Notes under the pieces: model-generated
The model's database searches: none
What the model saw: the letters and a program-made list of their open reading frames with translations, nothing else
What the model was told of the DNA's origin: nothing
Part shown: positions 49,000 to 58,992 of the stretch, piece after piece
Numbering within the stretch: position 1 is the stretch's first letter
Layout of the letters: each line of letters opens with the position of its first letter
Origin: Muribacter muris
GTDB taxonomy: Bacteria > Pseudomonadota > Gammaproteobacteria > Enterobacterales > Pasteurellaceae
DNA: 64,000 nt
Assembly: GCF_001038205.1 (NCBI RefSeq)
Contig: NZ_JWIZ01000017.1
Location: 1-64,000 of the forward strand
Direction of reading: 5' to 3'
Program-made: the position numbers and the translations under genes

Positions 49000-49461
49000 G
49001 TGGAAAAAATCGACTCACTCGCCGATGCGTTTAAATCATTACTAAAGGAAGAAAAATTCAGTTCACAAAGCGAAATTGTTACCGCTTTACAAGAACTGGG
49101 GTTTGAGAATATCAACCAGTCGAAAGTGTCTCGTATGTTATCCAAATTTGGGGCGGTGCGGACACGCAATACCAAAATGGAAATGGTCTATCAACTACCG
49201 GCGGAGCTTAGTGTGCCAACCACCTCCAGCCCTCTCAAAAATTTGGTGATTGATATTGACCATAATGATGTGCTGATTGTGGTACGCACCAGTCCCGGTG
49301 CGGCTCAGCTTATCGCCCGTTTGTTAGATTCAATGGGCAAAGGCGAGGGCATTTTAGGCACTATCGCAGGCGATGATACCATTTTCATCACCCCGACCAA
49401 ACAAACCGCCATTCAAACCCTGATTGAGCAGATCACCGAACTGTTTGAGACTGCCTGGTAA
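49000..49461 (+). CDS. argR: Arginine repressor ArgR
   Basis: A 153-residue repressor with GTG start at 49000 after AAAGGAAG. A winged-helix DNA-binding domain (about 1-75, [20 protein letters not shown]) is followed by the hexamerisation and arginine-binding domain (about 80-153). That domain holds [15 protein letters not shown] and [13 protein letters not shown]. It represses arginine biosynthesis in complex with arginine. Divergent from mdh as in relatives. It overlaps the next gene in a TAATG. Confidence 0.96.
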   Translation: MEKIDSLADAFKSLLKEEKFSSQSEIVTALQELGFENINQSKVSRMLSKFGAVRTRNTKMEMVYQLPAELSVPTTSSPLKNLVIDIDHNDVLIVVRTSPGAAQLIARLLDSMGKGEGILGTIAGDDTIFITPTKQTAIQTLIEQITELFETAW

Positions 49462-50333
49462 TGCACATTTTTATCACCGGCGGCACGGGCTTTATCGGCA
49501 AAAGGCTCTGCGCAGCCTTAGTCGCACAGGGACATCGGCTAACTATCTTGAGCCGTCAGCCGTTAGCCGATACGCAAGCGGTACATTTCTGTCAAAATCT
49601 TGCAACCTTTGCGCATTTCAATAACTTTGACGCGGTGATTAACCTCGCCGGCGAACCGATTTTTGCACAGCGTTGGACGGCGGCGCGCAAGCACTGTTTA
49701 CGGGAAAGCCGGTTAAGTTTGACGCACAGACTAAGCGAGCTGATTTTACGCAGCAACCAGCCGCCGCATACCTTTCTTTCCGCCTCTGCCACCGGCTTTT
49801 ACGGCGATTTGCCTGTTGCAAAAACATATGACGAACAGACCGCTTGTAGTGCGACATTTACCGGCAGATTATGTCAAGAGTGGGAAAATGCGGCGTTGGC
49901 GGCAGCCTCTCCCCATACTAGAGTGTGCTTGCTACGCACGGGCTTGGTGCTGGATCAATCGGGCGGTGCGTTACAGAAAATCCTTCCACTCTATCGGCTT
50001 GGTCTAGGCGGCAAATTAGGCGGTGGTAAACAGCACTGGGCGTGGATCTCGCTCAACGATCAGGTGCGGGCGATCCTGTTTTTACTTAACCACGCCGATT
50101 GCCAAGGGGCGTATAATTTGGTTGCGCCGAGTTTGATGGCCAATGCGCAATTTAACCGTCAGCTTGCCCGTCAGCTCAAGCGGCCGGCATTGTTTAACGT
50201 GCCGGCGTGGGGGCTGAAAATGCTACTCGGCGAGCGTTCGCAATTACTGCTCGATAACCAACCGCTTGTGCCGCAACGTTTATTGGCGGCAGGGTTTGAA
50301 TTTGAGGATCGGCACTTTAGGCTGATTGAGTAA
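49461..50333 (+). CDS. yfcH: SDR-family epimerase-like protein YfcH (TIGR01777)
   Basis: A 290-residue extended short-chain dehydrogenase-like protein. NAD(P) motif GGTGFIG at residues 7-13, INLAGEPI near 56-63, and SASATGFYGD near 110 replace the usual YxxxK pattern. The C-terminal DUF1731 part ends GFEFEDRHF. Natural substrate is unknown; the family has been suggested as sugar or cell-division associated epimerases. It is coupled to argR (TAATG) and overlaps ampD by 17 bases at the 3' ends. The same argR-linked gene occurs in H. influenzae. Confidence 0.9.
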   Translation: MHIFITGGTGFIGKRLCAALVAQGHRLTILSRQPLADTQAVHFCQNLATFAHFNNFDAVINLAGEPIFAQRWTAARKHCLRESRLSLTHRLSELILRSNQPPHTFLSASATGFYGDLPVAKTYDEQTACSATFTGRLCQEWENAALAAASPHTRVCLLRTGLVLDQSGGALQKILPLYRLGLGGKLGGGKQHWAWISLNDQVRAILFLLNHADCQGAYNLVAPSLMANAQFNRQLARQLKRPALFNVPAWGLKMLLGERSQLLLDNQPLVPQRLLAAGFEFEDRHFRLIE

Positions 50334-50880
50334 GCAAGTTACGGTAATACTCCCAGTCAAAATATTGACCGGGATCGATTTTGCGTTCGGGCGCAATCTG
50401 ATTATGCCCGACAATCCGCTCCGGCGTGATTGCGGGATAGTGGTGCATAATCGCTAAGGTGAGTTGGGCTAGACGCTGATATTGCGCATCGGTAAACGGC
50501 TGATTATTGCTGCCTTCCAACTCAATCCCAATGGAGAAATCGTTGCATTTTTCCCGCCCGTCAAAGCACGACACACCGGCGTGCCACGCCATATCCTCGA
50601 AATTCACATATTGCGTAATCTGCCCTTGGCGGTTAATCAAGGCGTGGGCAGACACTTTCAACGCCTTAATTTCCTCAAAATAAGGGTGCAGGCTGGGGTC
50701 AAGAGTGCCGCTGAAAAAACGGTCGATAAAATCGCCGCCAAATTCCTCTGGTGGCAGGCTGATATAATGAATAACCAACAAGGAAATATCCTGTCGGCAG
50801 GGGCGAGGGCTGAAGTGGGGGGAAATCACCCTCTTTTGTGCGGTCAGCCAGCCTTGTTGAATGGTTAAATCTGTGTTCAT
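50317..50880 (-). CDS. ampD: 1,6-anhydro-N-acetylmuramyl-L-alanine amidase AmpD
   Basis: A 187-residue cytoplasmic zinc amidase that cuts the stem peptide from anhydromuropeptides during peptidoglycan recycling. Zinc ligands are His38 in LVIHYISLP, and the His and Asp in VGHNQIAPERKIDPG near 157-172. FEDMAWHAG near residue 96 matches the active-site edge. Length equals E. coli AmpD. There is no signal peptide, as expected. It converges with yfcH, overlapping it by 17 bases. Its product feeds AnmK and MurQ, both encoded in this window. No ampG or ampC is nearby. Confidence 0.94.
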   Translation of the reverse strand: MNTDLTIQQGWLTAQKRVISPHFSPRPCRQDISLLVIHYISLPPEEFGGDFIDRFFSGTLDPSLHPYFEEIKALKVSAHALINRQGQITQYVNFEDMAWHAGVSCFDGREKCNDFSIGIELEGSNNQPFTDAQYQRLAQLTLAIMHHYPAITPERIVGHNQIAPERKIDPGQYFDWEYYRNLLTQSA

Positions 50881-50952
50881 TTGTAATCGTAAAATAGTCT
50901 AAAGCGGGAAATTACGCTAAAATACGCCCATTTTACCCGAAAGAGAACCAAA

Positions 50953-51792
50953 ATGCTCAGTTACCGCCACAGTTTTCACGCCGGCAATCACGCCGATGTG
51001 CTGAAACATACCGTTCTAACCCTTATTTTGCAAGCCCTCAAACAAAAAGAGAAGGGCTTTTTCTACCTTGATACGCACGCCGGTGTCGGCCGTTATAGCC
51101 TGCTGAGTGCCGAAGCGGAAAAGACCGGTGAATATATTGAGGGGATCGCACGTTTGTGGGATCGCAACGATTTGCCCGCAGAAATTCAGCCTTATTTGGA
51201 CGAAGTGAAGAAAATCAACAAAGGGCAGCTACGTTTCTATACGGGATCACCCCTATTGGCAGTGCAGCAGCTCCGCCCGCAAGATCGGGCATTGCTGACC
51301 GAATTACACCCCAATGATTTCCCGTTACTACGCAACGAATTTGCGAAGACCCCCAATGTCGTTACCAAGCGGGAAAACGGTTTTCAACAGCTCAAATCCG
51401 CTCTGCCGCCGAAAGAGAAGCGCGGATTAGTGCTGATCGACCCGCCTTACGAACTCAAAGATGATTATGAACTGGTGGTAAAAGCGATTGTAGAAGGCTA
51501 CAAACGTTTTGCGACAGGTGTATATGCGATTTGGTATCCGGTTGTGCTACGCCAACACACCAAACGGATTGTACGGGGATTACAGGAAACGGGAATCCGC
51601 AAAATCTTGCAAATTGAACTTGCCGTCCGCCCCGACTCCGATCAACGAGGAATGACCGCAAGCGGTATGATCGTGATTAACCCGCCGTGGCAACTGGAAA
51701 CCCAAATGAAAAACTGTTTGCCTTATTTAACCCAAGTGCTTGTACCGGAAGGCACAGGCAGTTGGCAAGTGAGCTGGATTACGCCAGAATAG
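50953..51792 (+). CDS. rlmJ: 23S rRNA (adenine2030-N6)-methyltransferase RlmJ
   Basis: A 279-residue methyltransferase starting MLSYRHSFHAGNHADVLKH, the RlmJ signature. The SAM site YLDTHAGVGRYSL lies near residue 42 and the catalytic DPPYEL near residue 163. Target is A2030 of 23S rRNA. In H. influenzae this gene (comJ-like/yhiR) has been linked to DNA utilisation, probably indirectly. The start follows AAAGAGAACC. It diverges from ampD and is followed by xseB after 139 bases that contain an uptake-signal-like site (near 51833). Confidence 0.95.
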   Translation: MLSYRHSFHAGNHADVLKHTVLTLILQALKQKEKGFFYLDTHAGVGRYSLLSAEAEKTGEYIEGIARLWDRNDLPAEIQPYLDEVKKINKGQLRFYTGSPLLAVQQLRPQDRALLTELHPNDFPLLRNEFAKTPNVVTKRENGFQQLKSALPPKEKRGLVLIDPPYELKDDYELVVKAIVEGYKRFATGVYAIWYPVVLRQHTKRIVRGLQETGIRKILQIELAVRPDSDQRGMTASGMIVINPPWQLETQMKNCLPYLTQVLVPEGTGSWQVSWITPE

Positions 51793-51931
51793 TGGCAATA
51801 TTGACTACGGATTTGCAAGATTTTTCCGTTATCCGACCGCTTACCGTTTAGAAAAAGATCTACTTTTAGGCGGTTCTCAAGTAAAATAAAGCGTGCAATG
51901 TAGATCAACAGATTGAACAGGAAAAAACAGA

Positions 51932-52156
51932 ATGGCAAAAAAACCGACTCCGGATTTTGAAACAACCTTAAAAGAATTAGAAGAGATTGTCGGGCGTTTA
52001 GAAGCGGGCGATCTACCCCTTGAAGATGCCTTAAATGAATTTGAAACGGCGATCAAACTGGTTCAGCAGGGGCAAGAGCGGTTACAAAAAGCCGAGCAGC
52101 GTATTCAAATCTTGCTGAATAAAGATGATAACTCTCCACTGGCGGACTATCCATAA
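51932..52156 (+). CDS. xseB: Exodeoxyribonuclease VII small subunit
   Basis: A 74-residue helical protein. The signature [26 protein letters not shown] appears in residues 8-33, followed by the coiled region ending LLNKDDN. It binds XseA to form the single-strand exonuclease VII. The stop overlaps the ispA ATG by one base (TAATG), the usual xseB-ispA coupling. Confidence 0.94.
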   Translation: MAKKPTPDFETTLKELEEIVGRLEAGDLPLEDALNEFETAIKLVQQGQERLQKAEQRIQILLNKDDNSPLADYP

Positions 52157-53049
52157 TGCAACACGATTTTTCAGCCCGATTGCAACAGAACCAAGAGCGG
52201 ATCAATGCGTTTTTGGCACAACAGTTAGCCGATTACGCTGCTTGCGATACTCCGTTGATTGAGGCGATGTCCTATACGGTCTTACTGGGCGGCAAGCGGA
52301 TTCGCCCTTTTTTGATTTATACGGTCGGGCAAATGTTGGGCGTGCCGCTAACCAAACTCGATCGCAGTGCCGCCGCAATGGAAGCGATACACGCCTATTC
52401 TTTAGTACACGATGATTTACCGGCGATGGACAACGATATGTTGCGCCGAGGGCAGCCGACTTGTCATATCGCCTTTGACGAAGCCACGGCGATTTTAGCG
52501 GGCGATGCGCTCCAAACCTTTGCTTTTGAGCTGGTGGCAAACGATTCGCAGCTAACCGCAGAGCAGAAAATTGCTCAAATTCAATGGCTGGCGGCTTCAG
52601 CGGGGGCAAAGGGAATGTGCTTGGGGCAAAGTTTGGATTTGCAGTCGGAAAACAAAGCGATTTCACTGGTGGTACTTGAGCAAATTCACCGTCATAAAAC
52701 CGGCGCATTGATTGAAGCATCGGTAATGTTAGGCTTTAACCTTTCCGATTATGCACAAGACAGCCGTATTAAGCAGGCTTTGTTGCACTATGCTCAAAGT
52801 ATCGGCTTAGCCTTTCAAGTACAGGACGATATTTTAGATATCGTGGGCGAGAGTGAGAAAATCGGCAAAACGGTTGGTGCTGATGAAGCCTTGAATAAAA
52901 GCACTTACCCTAAATTACTGGGATTATCGGGGGCGAAAGCAAAAGCGGACGGGTTGTATCAATCGGCGTTGGCAGCCTTGAATGAGTTACCTTTTAATAC
53001 ATCGGTATTAGCAGCACTCGCTCATTTTATTATCAGCCGAGAGAGCTAA
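52156..53049 (+). CDS. ispA: (2E,6E)-farnesyl diphosphate synthase
   Basis: A 297-residue prenyltransferase that builds farnesyl diphosphate for undecaprenyl phosphate, quinones and haem O. First aspartate-rich motif DDLPAMDND near residues 85-93, second motif QVQDDILDIVGE near 223. GGKRIRPF near residue 47 binds isopentenyl diphosphate. Coupled to xseB. In most relatives dxs follows directly; here a terminator and an opposite-strand symporter follow instead, so dxs lies elsewhere. Confidence 0.95.
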   Translation: MQHDFSARLQQNQERINAFLAQQLADYAACDTPLIEAMSYTVLLGGKRIRPFLIYTVGQMLGVPLTKLDRSAAAMEAIHAYSLVHDDLPAMDNDMLRRGQPTCHIAFDEATAILAGDALQTFAFELVANDSQLTAEQKIAQIQWLAASAGAKGMCLGQSLDLQSENKAISLVVLEQIHRHKTGALIEASVMLGFNLSDYAQDSRIKQALLHYAQSIGLAFQVQDDILDIVGESEKIGKTVGADEALNKSTYPKLLGLSGAKAKADGLYQSALAALNELPFNTSVLAALAHFIISRES

Positions 53050-53088
53050 ACAAGCGGTGAGATACTCAGCAAAATTTGCAAGTAAAAA

Positions 53089-53114
53089 AGAGCCTGTGCA
53101 AACAGGCTCTTTTC
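53089..53114. terminator. Bidirectional terminator between ispA and the symporter
   Basis: Perfect 9-pair stem AGAGCCTGT / ACAGGCTCT with loop GCAA, A-run (AAAAAA) on the left and TTTT on the right. Confidence 0.85.
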
Positions 53115-53116
53115 GT

Positions 53117-54565
53117 TTAGTCTTTGGATTTCCAAACTTCCGCATCGACCCCGCGTTTGAGTAATTCAGGGTGATCTTCAATACGGAAAATCGGTTGTGT
53201 TACGCCGGCTTTAATCTGTTTCTGATAATCTTTCAGCACTAACCAAACAATTGGCGCAAGGATAACGATGGTGATTAAGTTGATCATCGCCATTGATGCC
53301 ATTACCGTATCGGCAAACGCCCAGACAATACCGCCGTCCCGCACTGCGCCGAAATAGACGAAGAACAAGACGATTAAACGGAATGCTAACACAAAGCCCG
53401 GTTTGTTGCGGATGTAGCGGATATTGGTTTCCGCATAGGCATAGTTACCGATAATTGAGGTGTAGCAAAACAGCAACAGAATAAAGGCTAAGAAGTGTAA
53501 TCCGAACTCGCCGATGTGAAATTCTAAGGCTTTTTGAGTTAAGGAAACACCACGCAAGGTTTCGCTGCCGTAGTCGTTTGACATTAGAATAATGACGGCG
53601 GTACAGGTACAGACGATAATGGTATCGACAAATACACCGAGCATTTGGATTAAGCCTTGGCTGGCAGGGTGTTTGGCATCAGAGGTTGCCGCCGAGTTTG
53701 GCGCAGAACCCATACCTGCTTCGTTTGAGAATAAGCCCCGTTTAATCCCCATCAGCATTGCTTTGGAAAATAATGCGCCGAACATACCGCCTGCCATTGC
53801 AGAGAAATCAAAGGCACTTACGACGATATTGTTTAACACCGCCGGTACTTTTTCGATATTCATTCCCAAAATGATGACTGCCATAATCAGATAGAACAAC
53901 GCCATCATCGGCACGACTTTCGCCGACACTTGCCCGATCCGTTTTACCCCGCCAAAGATGATCGCCGCAGTAAGAATAACCAGACCGATGCCGACATAGT
54001 TAGCGTCCCATTCCCACGCATTGCGGGTCGCTTCCACGATTGAGTTGGCTTGTACCGCATTGAAAGCGAAACCGAACGTGAAAATTAAAGTAATCGCAAA
54101 GGCAACCGCTAGCCACGGTGCTTTTAGCCCGCGTGTAATGTAGTAAGCCGGGCCGCCACGGAACATACCGTTCGGATCACGCACTTTATATACCTGTGCT
54201 AAAGACGATTCCGCAAAGGCACTGCTCATACCGATTAGAGCGGTGATCCACATCCAAAATACTGCTCCCGGACCGCCTAAGGCGATAGCGGTTGCCACAC
54301 CGCCGATATTACCCACGCCGACACGGCTGGCTAAACCGGTTGCAAAGGCTTGGAACGGAGTGAGCGATTCACCTTCCGCAGCCCGCCCAGACCACATTTC
54401 ACGCAGACTGCGGGGCAGCAAGCGTAATTGGACTAAGCCGGTTGTAATCGTAAAAAAGAGACCGACACCCAACAGGGTAATCACGGTAATATCCCAAAGC
54501 GGACCGTCAATGGTATTCACGATCCACGTCAGAATACCTTCAAGCATAGACACAATACTATCCAT
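53117..54565 (-). CDS. Alanine/glycine:cation symporter (AGCS family)
   Basis: A 482-residue membrane protein with about eleven hydrophobic segments. The family signature GRVGVGNIGGVATAIALGGPGAVFWMW (split near residues 90-116) and GSAPNSAATSDAKHPASQGL near 300 are clear. It imports alanine or glycine with sodium. The start at 54565 (MDSIVSMLEG) is chosen by homology; 15 more codons are open. I looked for a glycine riboswitch upstream, as in some relatives, and found none. It is monocistronic. Confidence 0.92.
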   Translation of the reverse strand: MDSIVSMLEGILTWIVNTIDGPLWDITVITLLGVGLFFTITTGLVQLRLLPRSLREMWSGRAAEGESLTPFQAFATGLASRVGVGNIGGVATAIALGGPGAVFWMWITALIGMSSAFAESSLAQVYKVRDPNGMFRGGPAYYITRGLKAPWLAVAFAITLIFTFGFAFNAVQANSIVEATRNAWEWDANYVGIGLVILTAAIIFGGVKRIGQVSAKVVPMMALFYLIMAVIILGMNIEKVPAVLNNIVVSAFDFSAMAGGMFGALFSKAMLMGIKRGLFSNEAGMGSAPNSAATSDAKHPASQGLIQMLGVFVDTIIVCTCTAVIILMSNDYGSETLRGVSLTQKALEFHIGEFGLHFLAFILLLFCYTSIIGNYAYAETNIRYIRNKPGFVLAFRLIVLFFVYFGAVRDGGIVWAFADTVMASMAMINLITIVILAPIVWLVLKDYQKQIKAGVTQPIFRIEDHPELLKRGVDAEVWKSKD

Positions 54566-54610
54566 TAGGAAAACCTCGTAGAGAAAAAAAGAAGTGTGCA
54601 TTGTAACCAT

Positions 54611-55111
54611 TTTTTAACGTTTGAGAAGTTTTTTTAATTTTATTTATTAAAAAAAATAATACTAGCGATGGGATCTTAGCCTAATAGTTAAGAAAATCAG
54701 TCCGTCTTGCGGTTATATAAGCTGGATTTATTTCAACGGCTGTCGGGCTTCAATACTTGGCGTTTGTGATGTCAGATGATGTTAAGCGGTCAGTTTGGAG
54801 ATAGCCCCGACATTCATTGAATAACGGGGTTAACAATAAGATTGCAAAAAATCGGGATAATCAAACCGCTTGTATTAGAGAGAAAGTGAAGCGTTAGCCG
54901 ATTATTTGTAACTGAACAAGCGGTCGGTTTCGTGGCAAAATGTGTGACATTGGCAGTTGCACAATGCTAAACGGTTGCACATAGGCTGGATACACTGAAT
55001 GAGCCCAAACTTAAGATTATCAATGGGTTATCGGATAGAACATACTTTGTGTATCTGCCTTTTGATGAAAAGCAGAGTTTGTTCCAGTGATGATAATGTC
55101 GGAAAATGCAA
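54611..55111. other. Gap of 500 bases without gene between the symporter and rnpB
   Basis: No frame of gene quality is found. It holds several uptake-signal cores (near 54784, 54873 and a full core at 54916-54925). A symmetric hairpin CCCCG..ATTCA/TGAAT..CGGGG lies at 54806-54828 without a T-run. The symporter promoter must lie at the left end. Short stretches look like decayed coding sequence, but nothing can be identified. Confidence 0.45.
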
Positions 55112-55140
55112 GAAAAAGGCGAACGGAAAAATCCGTTCGC
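55112..55140 (-). terminator. Terminator of rnpB
   Basis: GCGAACGGA (55140-55132 leftward) pairs with TCCGTTCGC (55127-55119) around TTTT, followed by CTTTTTCTTG. Confidence 0.8.
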
Positions 55141-55147
55141 GCAAATG

Positions 55148-55526
<379 letters not shown>

Positions 55527-55584
55527 GGGAGAGTATAGCGGATTTGCAACGATTTGCCAATAAGCGACCGCTTGTGCGATAAAA

Positions 55585-55608
55585 AAGGCATATCCTGCGA
55601 TATGCCTT
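55585..55608. terminator. Bidirectional terminator after gpmA
   Basis: Perfect 10-pair stem AAGGCATATC / GATATGCCTT with loop CTGC, preceded by AAAA and followed by AAAAA. The leftward gpmA transcript would end in TTTT after the stem. Confidence 0.8.
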
Positions 55609-55618
55609 AAAAACGTGA

Positions 55619-56302
55619 TTAGAGGTAGAATTTCTCGATAAAGTTAAGTTTATCGTCTAATTTTAACACCAACGGCTGACCGGTCGGGATTTCAAAATCC
55701 ATAATGTCTTCGTCTGAAATATCGATAATGTGTTTTGCCAATGCACGTAGGGAGTTGCCGTGGGCGGTAACTAAAACACGTTTGCCGGACAATAATGCCG
55801 GCGCGATTTGATCTTCCCAGAATGGTAATACACGCTCAAGGGTGATTTTGAGGTTTTCCGCATTTGGCACAACGTCTGCCGGTAAATGTGCATAACGGCG
55901 GTCGTTATGGGCGGAGTTTGGATCTTTCGGGTCTAAATCCGGTGGAGAAATATCGTAAGAACGGCGCCAAATATGCACTTGCTCATCGCCGTATTGTTCT
56001 GCGGTCGCTTTTTTGTCTAGGCCTTGTAATGCACCGTAATGACGCTCGTTCAAACGCCAGTTTTTGACTTGTGGAATCCATAATTGGTTAGACTCTTCTA
56101 ACACGATATTACAGGTTTTGATCGCACGGGTGAGGACAGAGGTGAACGCAATATCAAATTCATAGCCGGCATCTAATAGTTTTTTACCGGCGGCTTTCGC
56201 TTCTTCTACGCCACGCTCGGTTAAATTCACATCACGCCAACCGGTGAATAAGTTTTTCGCATTCCACTCACTGAAACCGTGACGGATAAATACTAATTCC
56301 AT
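55619..56302 (-). CDS. gpmA: 2,3-bisphosphoglycerate-dependent phosphoglycerate mutase
   Basis: A 227-residue histidine-phosphatase-fold enzyme of glycolysis. The phosphohistidine motif [10 protein letters not shown] (His8) has Phe where most proteins have Gln/Glu, as in H. influenzae Gpm[13 protein letters not shown] near residue 86 and [11 protein letters not shown] near residue 180 complete the active site. The ATG at 56302 is family-like; a 34-codon upstream extension is not. It is monocistronic. Confidence 0.96.
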   Translation of the reverse strand: MELVFIRHGFSEWNAKNLFTGWRDVNLTERGVEEAKAAGKKLLDAGYEFDIAFTSVLTRAIKTCNIVLEESNQLWIPQVKNWRLNERHYGALQGLDKKATAEQYGDEQVHIWRRSYDISPPDLDPKDPNSAHNDRRYAHLPADVVPNAENLKITLERVLPFWEDQIAPALLSGKRVLVTAHGNSLRALAKHIIDISDEDIMDFEIPTGQPLVLKLDDKLNFIEKFYL

Positions 56303-56468
56303 AAGTTCTCCTAATAATTTGAGTTGATTTGAAATGTCGCCATTTATAACAAAAATTCCCTGATTTTGAAAGCGAATGCGCCGATAAAAGCTGATCTTTC
56401 TCAAACAAAGGGAATTTTTTCATTTATTAAATTATTTTGCAAAATATCGGCGCTAACCGACCGCTTGC

Positions 56469-58061
56469 TTATAAATTCGAAGCAGAAATCAGCCGTTTGG
56501 TGTAGTCATCGGTCGGCATTTCAAAAATCTGATGTACATCGCCACTTTCTACCACTTGCCCTTGGCTCATTACAATGACACGGTCGCTTAATGCCCGAAT
56601 AACCGCAAGATCGTGGCTGATGAAGATATAGCTCAAGCCGTATTTTTGTTGTAACCGATTAAGTAATTCCACCACAGTGATTTGTGTGGAACGATCCAAT
56701 GCGGAAGTCGGTTCGTCCAACAACACAAATTTCGGCTCAAGGATAATCGCCCGTGCAATCGCAATCCGCTGACGTTGCCCGCCGGAAAACTCGTGCGGGT
56801 AGCGGTTGATCATCGTAGGCGACAGATTAACCTCTTCAAGCATTTTCATCACTTTTTCCCGCCGTTGTTGAGCGCTCATTTGCGGGTAATGCACCGATAG
56901 CCCTTCACCGATAATTTCACCCACCGTTAAGCGAGGCGAGAGAGAGTTAAACGGATCTTGGAAGACCATCTGCATCTCTTTTTTTAAGGCTCGGGCGGCG
57001 GGTTTCGGCAAATGTGCAATGGTTTTGCCGTCAAATTCAATATTGCCACGGTAATCCAGAATTTGCATTATCGCCCGTCCGAACGTGGATTTGCCCGAAC
57101 CGGATTCCCCTACAATACCAAGGGTTTCGCCTACGCCGAGGGTGAATGAGATATTTTTTACGGCGTTGAATACTTTTTTCGGTTTGCCGAACAAGCTGCG
57201 TTTGAGGATATAATCCACGTCAATATTATCGCCTTTGATCAATATGGCTTGGTTGTTGCTCGGCTGTTTTAAGTTTGCCGGAATTGGCGTAAGTAGTTCA
57301 ACGGTGTAAGGGTGTTGAGGGTGATTGAACACTTGCAGGGTATCGCCCCGCTCGATGATTTCGCCGTTTTGCATTACGCACACTTGTTCACTGTATTTTT
57401 TAACCAAGCGGAGATCGTGGGAAATCAGGATAATCGCCATTCCCATTTCACGTTGTAAATCGTGCATCAGATCTAAAATTTCCGCTTGAGTGGTAACATC
57501 AAGGGCGGTGGTCGGCTCATCGGCAATCAACAGATCGGGTTTGTTGATGATCGCCATTGCAATCATAATCCGTTGCAGTTGCCCGCCGGAAAATTCGTGC
57601 GGGTAGCAACCCAGTTTTTTCTCGGCGTTCGGAATTTTGACTTTTTGCAGAGTGGCAAGGGTGAGTTTTTCAGCATCAAGGCGGCTGATTTGGCGGTTGT
57701 GGGTCATTACCGCCTCACTGACTTGCTCGCCAATGGTCATAAACGGGTTGAGGGAAGTCATCGGCTCTTGGAAAATCATTCCGATACGGTCGCCCCGCAG
57801 GCTGCGAAGTTGATCTTCGTTGAGGGTGAGAATATCTTGCCCTTCAAATGAAATCGTAGCATCTTTGCCGTACTCGACAATATTATTCGGCAGTAATTGC
57901 ATAATCGACATTGCGGTAACGGATTTACCCGAACCCGATTCACCGACAATCGCCAATGTTTGCCCTTTTTCCACATCAAAAGAGACATTTCGCACGGCGT
58001 GAACCCGCTGTTCATCGGTTTTTAAATAGACGTTGAGTTGATTAACGTTTAATAATTTCAT
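56469..58061 (-). CDS. Fused double ABC ATPase of the opp operon (YejF/OppD-OppF-like)
   Basis: A 530-residue protein with two complete ATPase domains. The first has Walker A GESGSGKS near residue 38, signature SGGQLQR near 157 and Walker B LLIADEP near 178. The second has Walker A GESGSGKS near 318, SGGQRQR near 431 and [10 protein letters not shown] near 453. Each half ends with the oligopeptide-type C-terminal extension ([12 protein letters not shown] after the first). It takes the place of separate OppD and OppF, as in YejF. Last gene of the leftward opp operon, 9 bases after oppC. Energises peptide import. Confidence 0.9.
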   Translation of the reverse strand: MKLLNVNQLNVYLKTDEQRVHAVRNVSFDVEKGQTLAIVGESGSGKSVTAMSIMQLLPNNIVEYGKDATISFEGQDILTLNEDQLRSLRGDRIGMIFQEPMTSLNPFMTIGEQVSEAVMTHNRQISRLDAEKLTLATLQKVKIPNAEKKLGCYPHEFSGGQLQRIMIAMAIINKPDLLIADEPTTALDVTTQAEILDLMHDLQREMGMAIILISHDLRLVKKYSEQVCVMQNGEIIERGDTLQVFNHPQHPYTVELLTPIPANLKQPSNNQAILIKGDNIDVDYILKRSLFGKPKKVFNAVKNISFTLGVGETLGIVGESGSGKSTFGRAIMQILDYRGNIEFDGKTIAHLPKPAARALKKEMQMVFQDPFNSLSPRLTVGEIIGEGLSVHYPQMSAQQRREKVMKMLEEVNLSPTMINRYPHEFSGGQRQRIAIARAIILEPKFVLLDEPTSALDRSTQITVVELLNRLQQKYGLSYIFISHDLAVIRALSDRVIVMSQGQVVESGDVHQIFEMPTDDYTKRLISASNL

Positions 58062-58070
58062 TCCATACCT

Positions 58071-58982
58071 CTATTTATCTTTTGGATCGAGCGCATCACG
58101 CAGCCCGTCGCCGATGAAATTAAAACAAAATAAGGTTAAGCACAGGAAAAATGCCGGAAAGATCAATAACCAAGGAGAAGTTTCCATTTGTGCCGCACCA
58201 TCGCTAAGTAATGCGCCCCAACTACTCATCGGTTCTTGCGTACCTAAACCGAGAAAGCTCAGGAAAGATTCAAACAGGATAAGCGAAGGCACTTCAAGGG
58301 AAGCGTACACCACCACAATGCCTAACACATTCGGGATAATGTGCTTCCAAATAATTTGGCGGCGAGGCACACCGCAAACAACGGCAGCTTCAATAAACTC
58401 TTTATTTTTGAGGCTAAGGGTTTGTCCCCGCACAATACGGGCAAGGTTGAGCCACGCGATCATTCCGATTGCCACAAAAATCAGCAGAATATTTTTGCCG
58501 AAAAGGGTGATGAGCAAAATCACAAAAAACATAAACGGGAAGGAGGCGAGGATCTCTAAAAAACGCATCATCACCATATCGGTTTTGCCGCCGACATAGC
58601 CGGAAATTGCCCCGTACAGTGTGCCGATTATCACGGCAATAATAGCGCCGGCAATACCGACCATCAGCGAAATACGCCCGCCGATAGCCACCCGTACCAA
58701 TAAATCCCGCCCGGCAGAATCCGTGCCGAAGTAGTGTGCCGAGGCAAAATCCGGTGCGGCGTTCATCAAGCCGTAATCGGTATCTTCGTAGCTAAACGGC
58801 ATTAGCATTGGGGCAAAGGTGATGAATAAAATAATCAACAATAAGGTGATTAAACTGCCGACAGCGGCTTTATTTCGGAAAAAACGGCGGCGGGCATCTT
58901 GCCACAGGCTGCGTCCTTGCACTAGATCAGCAGGTGAAAGCAAATTGGCGTTTTCCGTCCGGGATTGATTTTGACTTAACAT
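58071..58982 (-). CDS. oppC: Oligopeptide ABC permease OppC
   Basis: A 303-residue inner-membrane permease with an N-terminal hydrophilic arm and six membrane segments. HYFGTDSAGRDLLVRVAIGGRISLMVG lies near residue 80 (the OppC/DppC hallmark) and the EAA loop EAAVVCGVPRRQIIWKHIIPN near 190. The start at 58982 follows GGTGGAAG. The open frame extends 12 codons back into oppB. It lies 10 bases after oppB and is translationally close to it. Confidence 0.93.
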   Translation of the reverse strand: MLSQNQSRTENANLLSPADLVQGRSLWQDARRRFFRNKAAVGSLITLLLIILFITFAPMLMPFSYEDTDYGLMNAAPDFASAHYFGTDSAGRDLLVRVAIGGRISLMVGIAGAIIAVIIGTLYGAISGYVGGKTDMVMMRFLEILASFPFMFFVILLITLFGKNILLIFVAIGMIAWLNLARIVRGQTLSLKNKEFIEAAVVCGVPRRQIIWKHIIPNVLGIVVVYASLEVPSLILFESFLSFLGLGTQEPMSSWGALLSDGAAQMETSPWLLIFPAFFLCLTLFCFNFIGDGLRDALDPKDK

Positions 58983-58992
58983 TTCTTCCACC

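Noticed and set aside
54566-54900. Glycine riboswitch before the alanine/glycine symporter
   Set aside because: I searched both strands for the conserved aptamer core known upstream of such genes in relatives and found no match.
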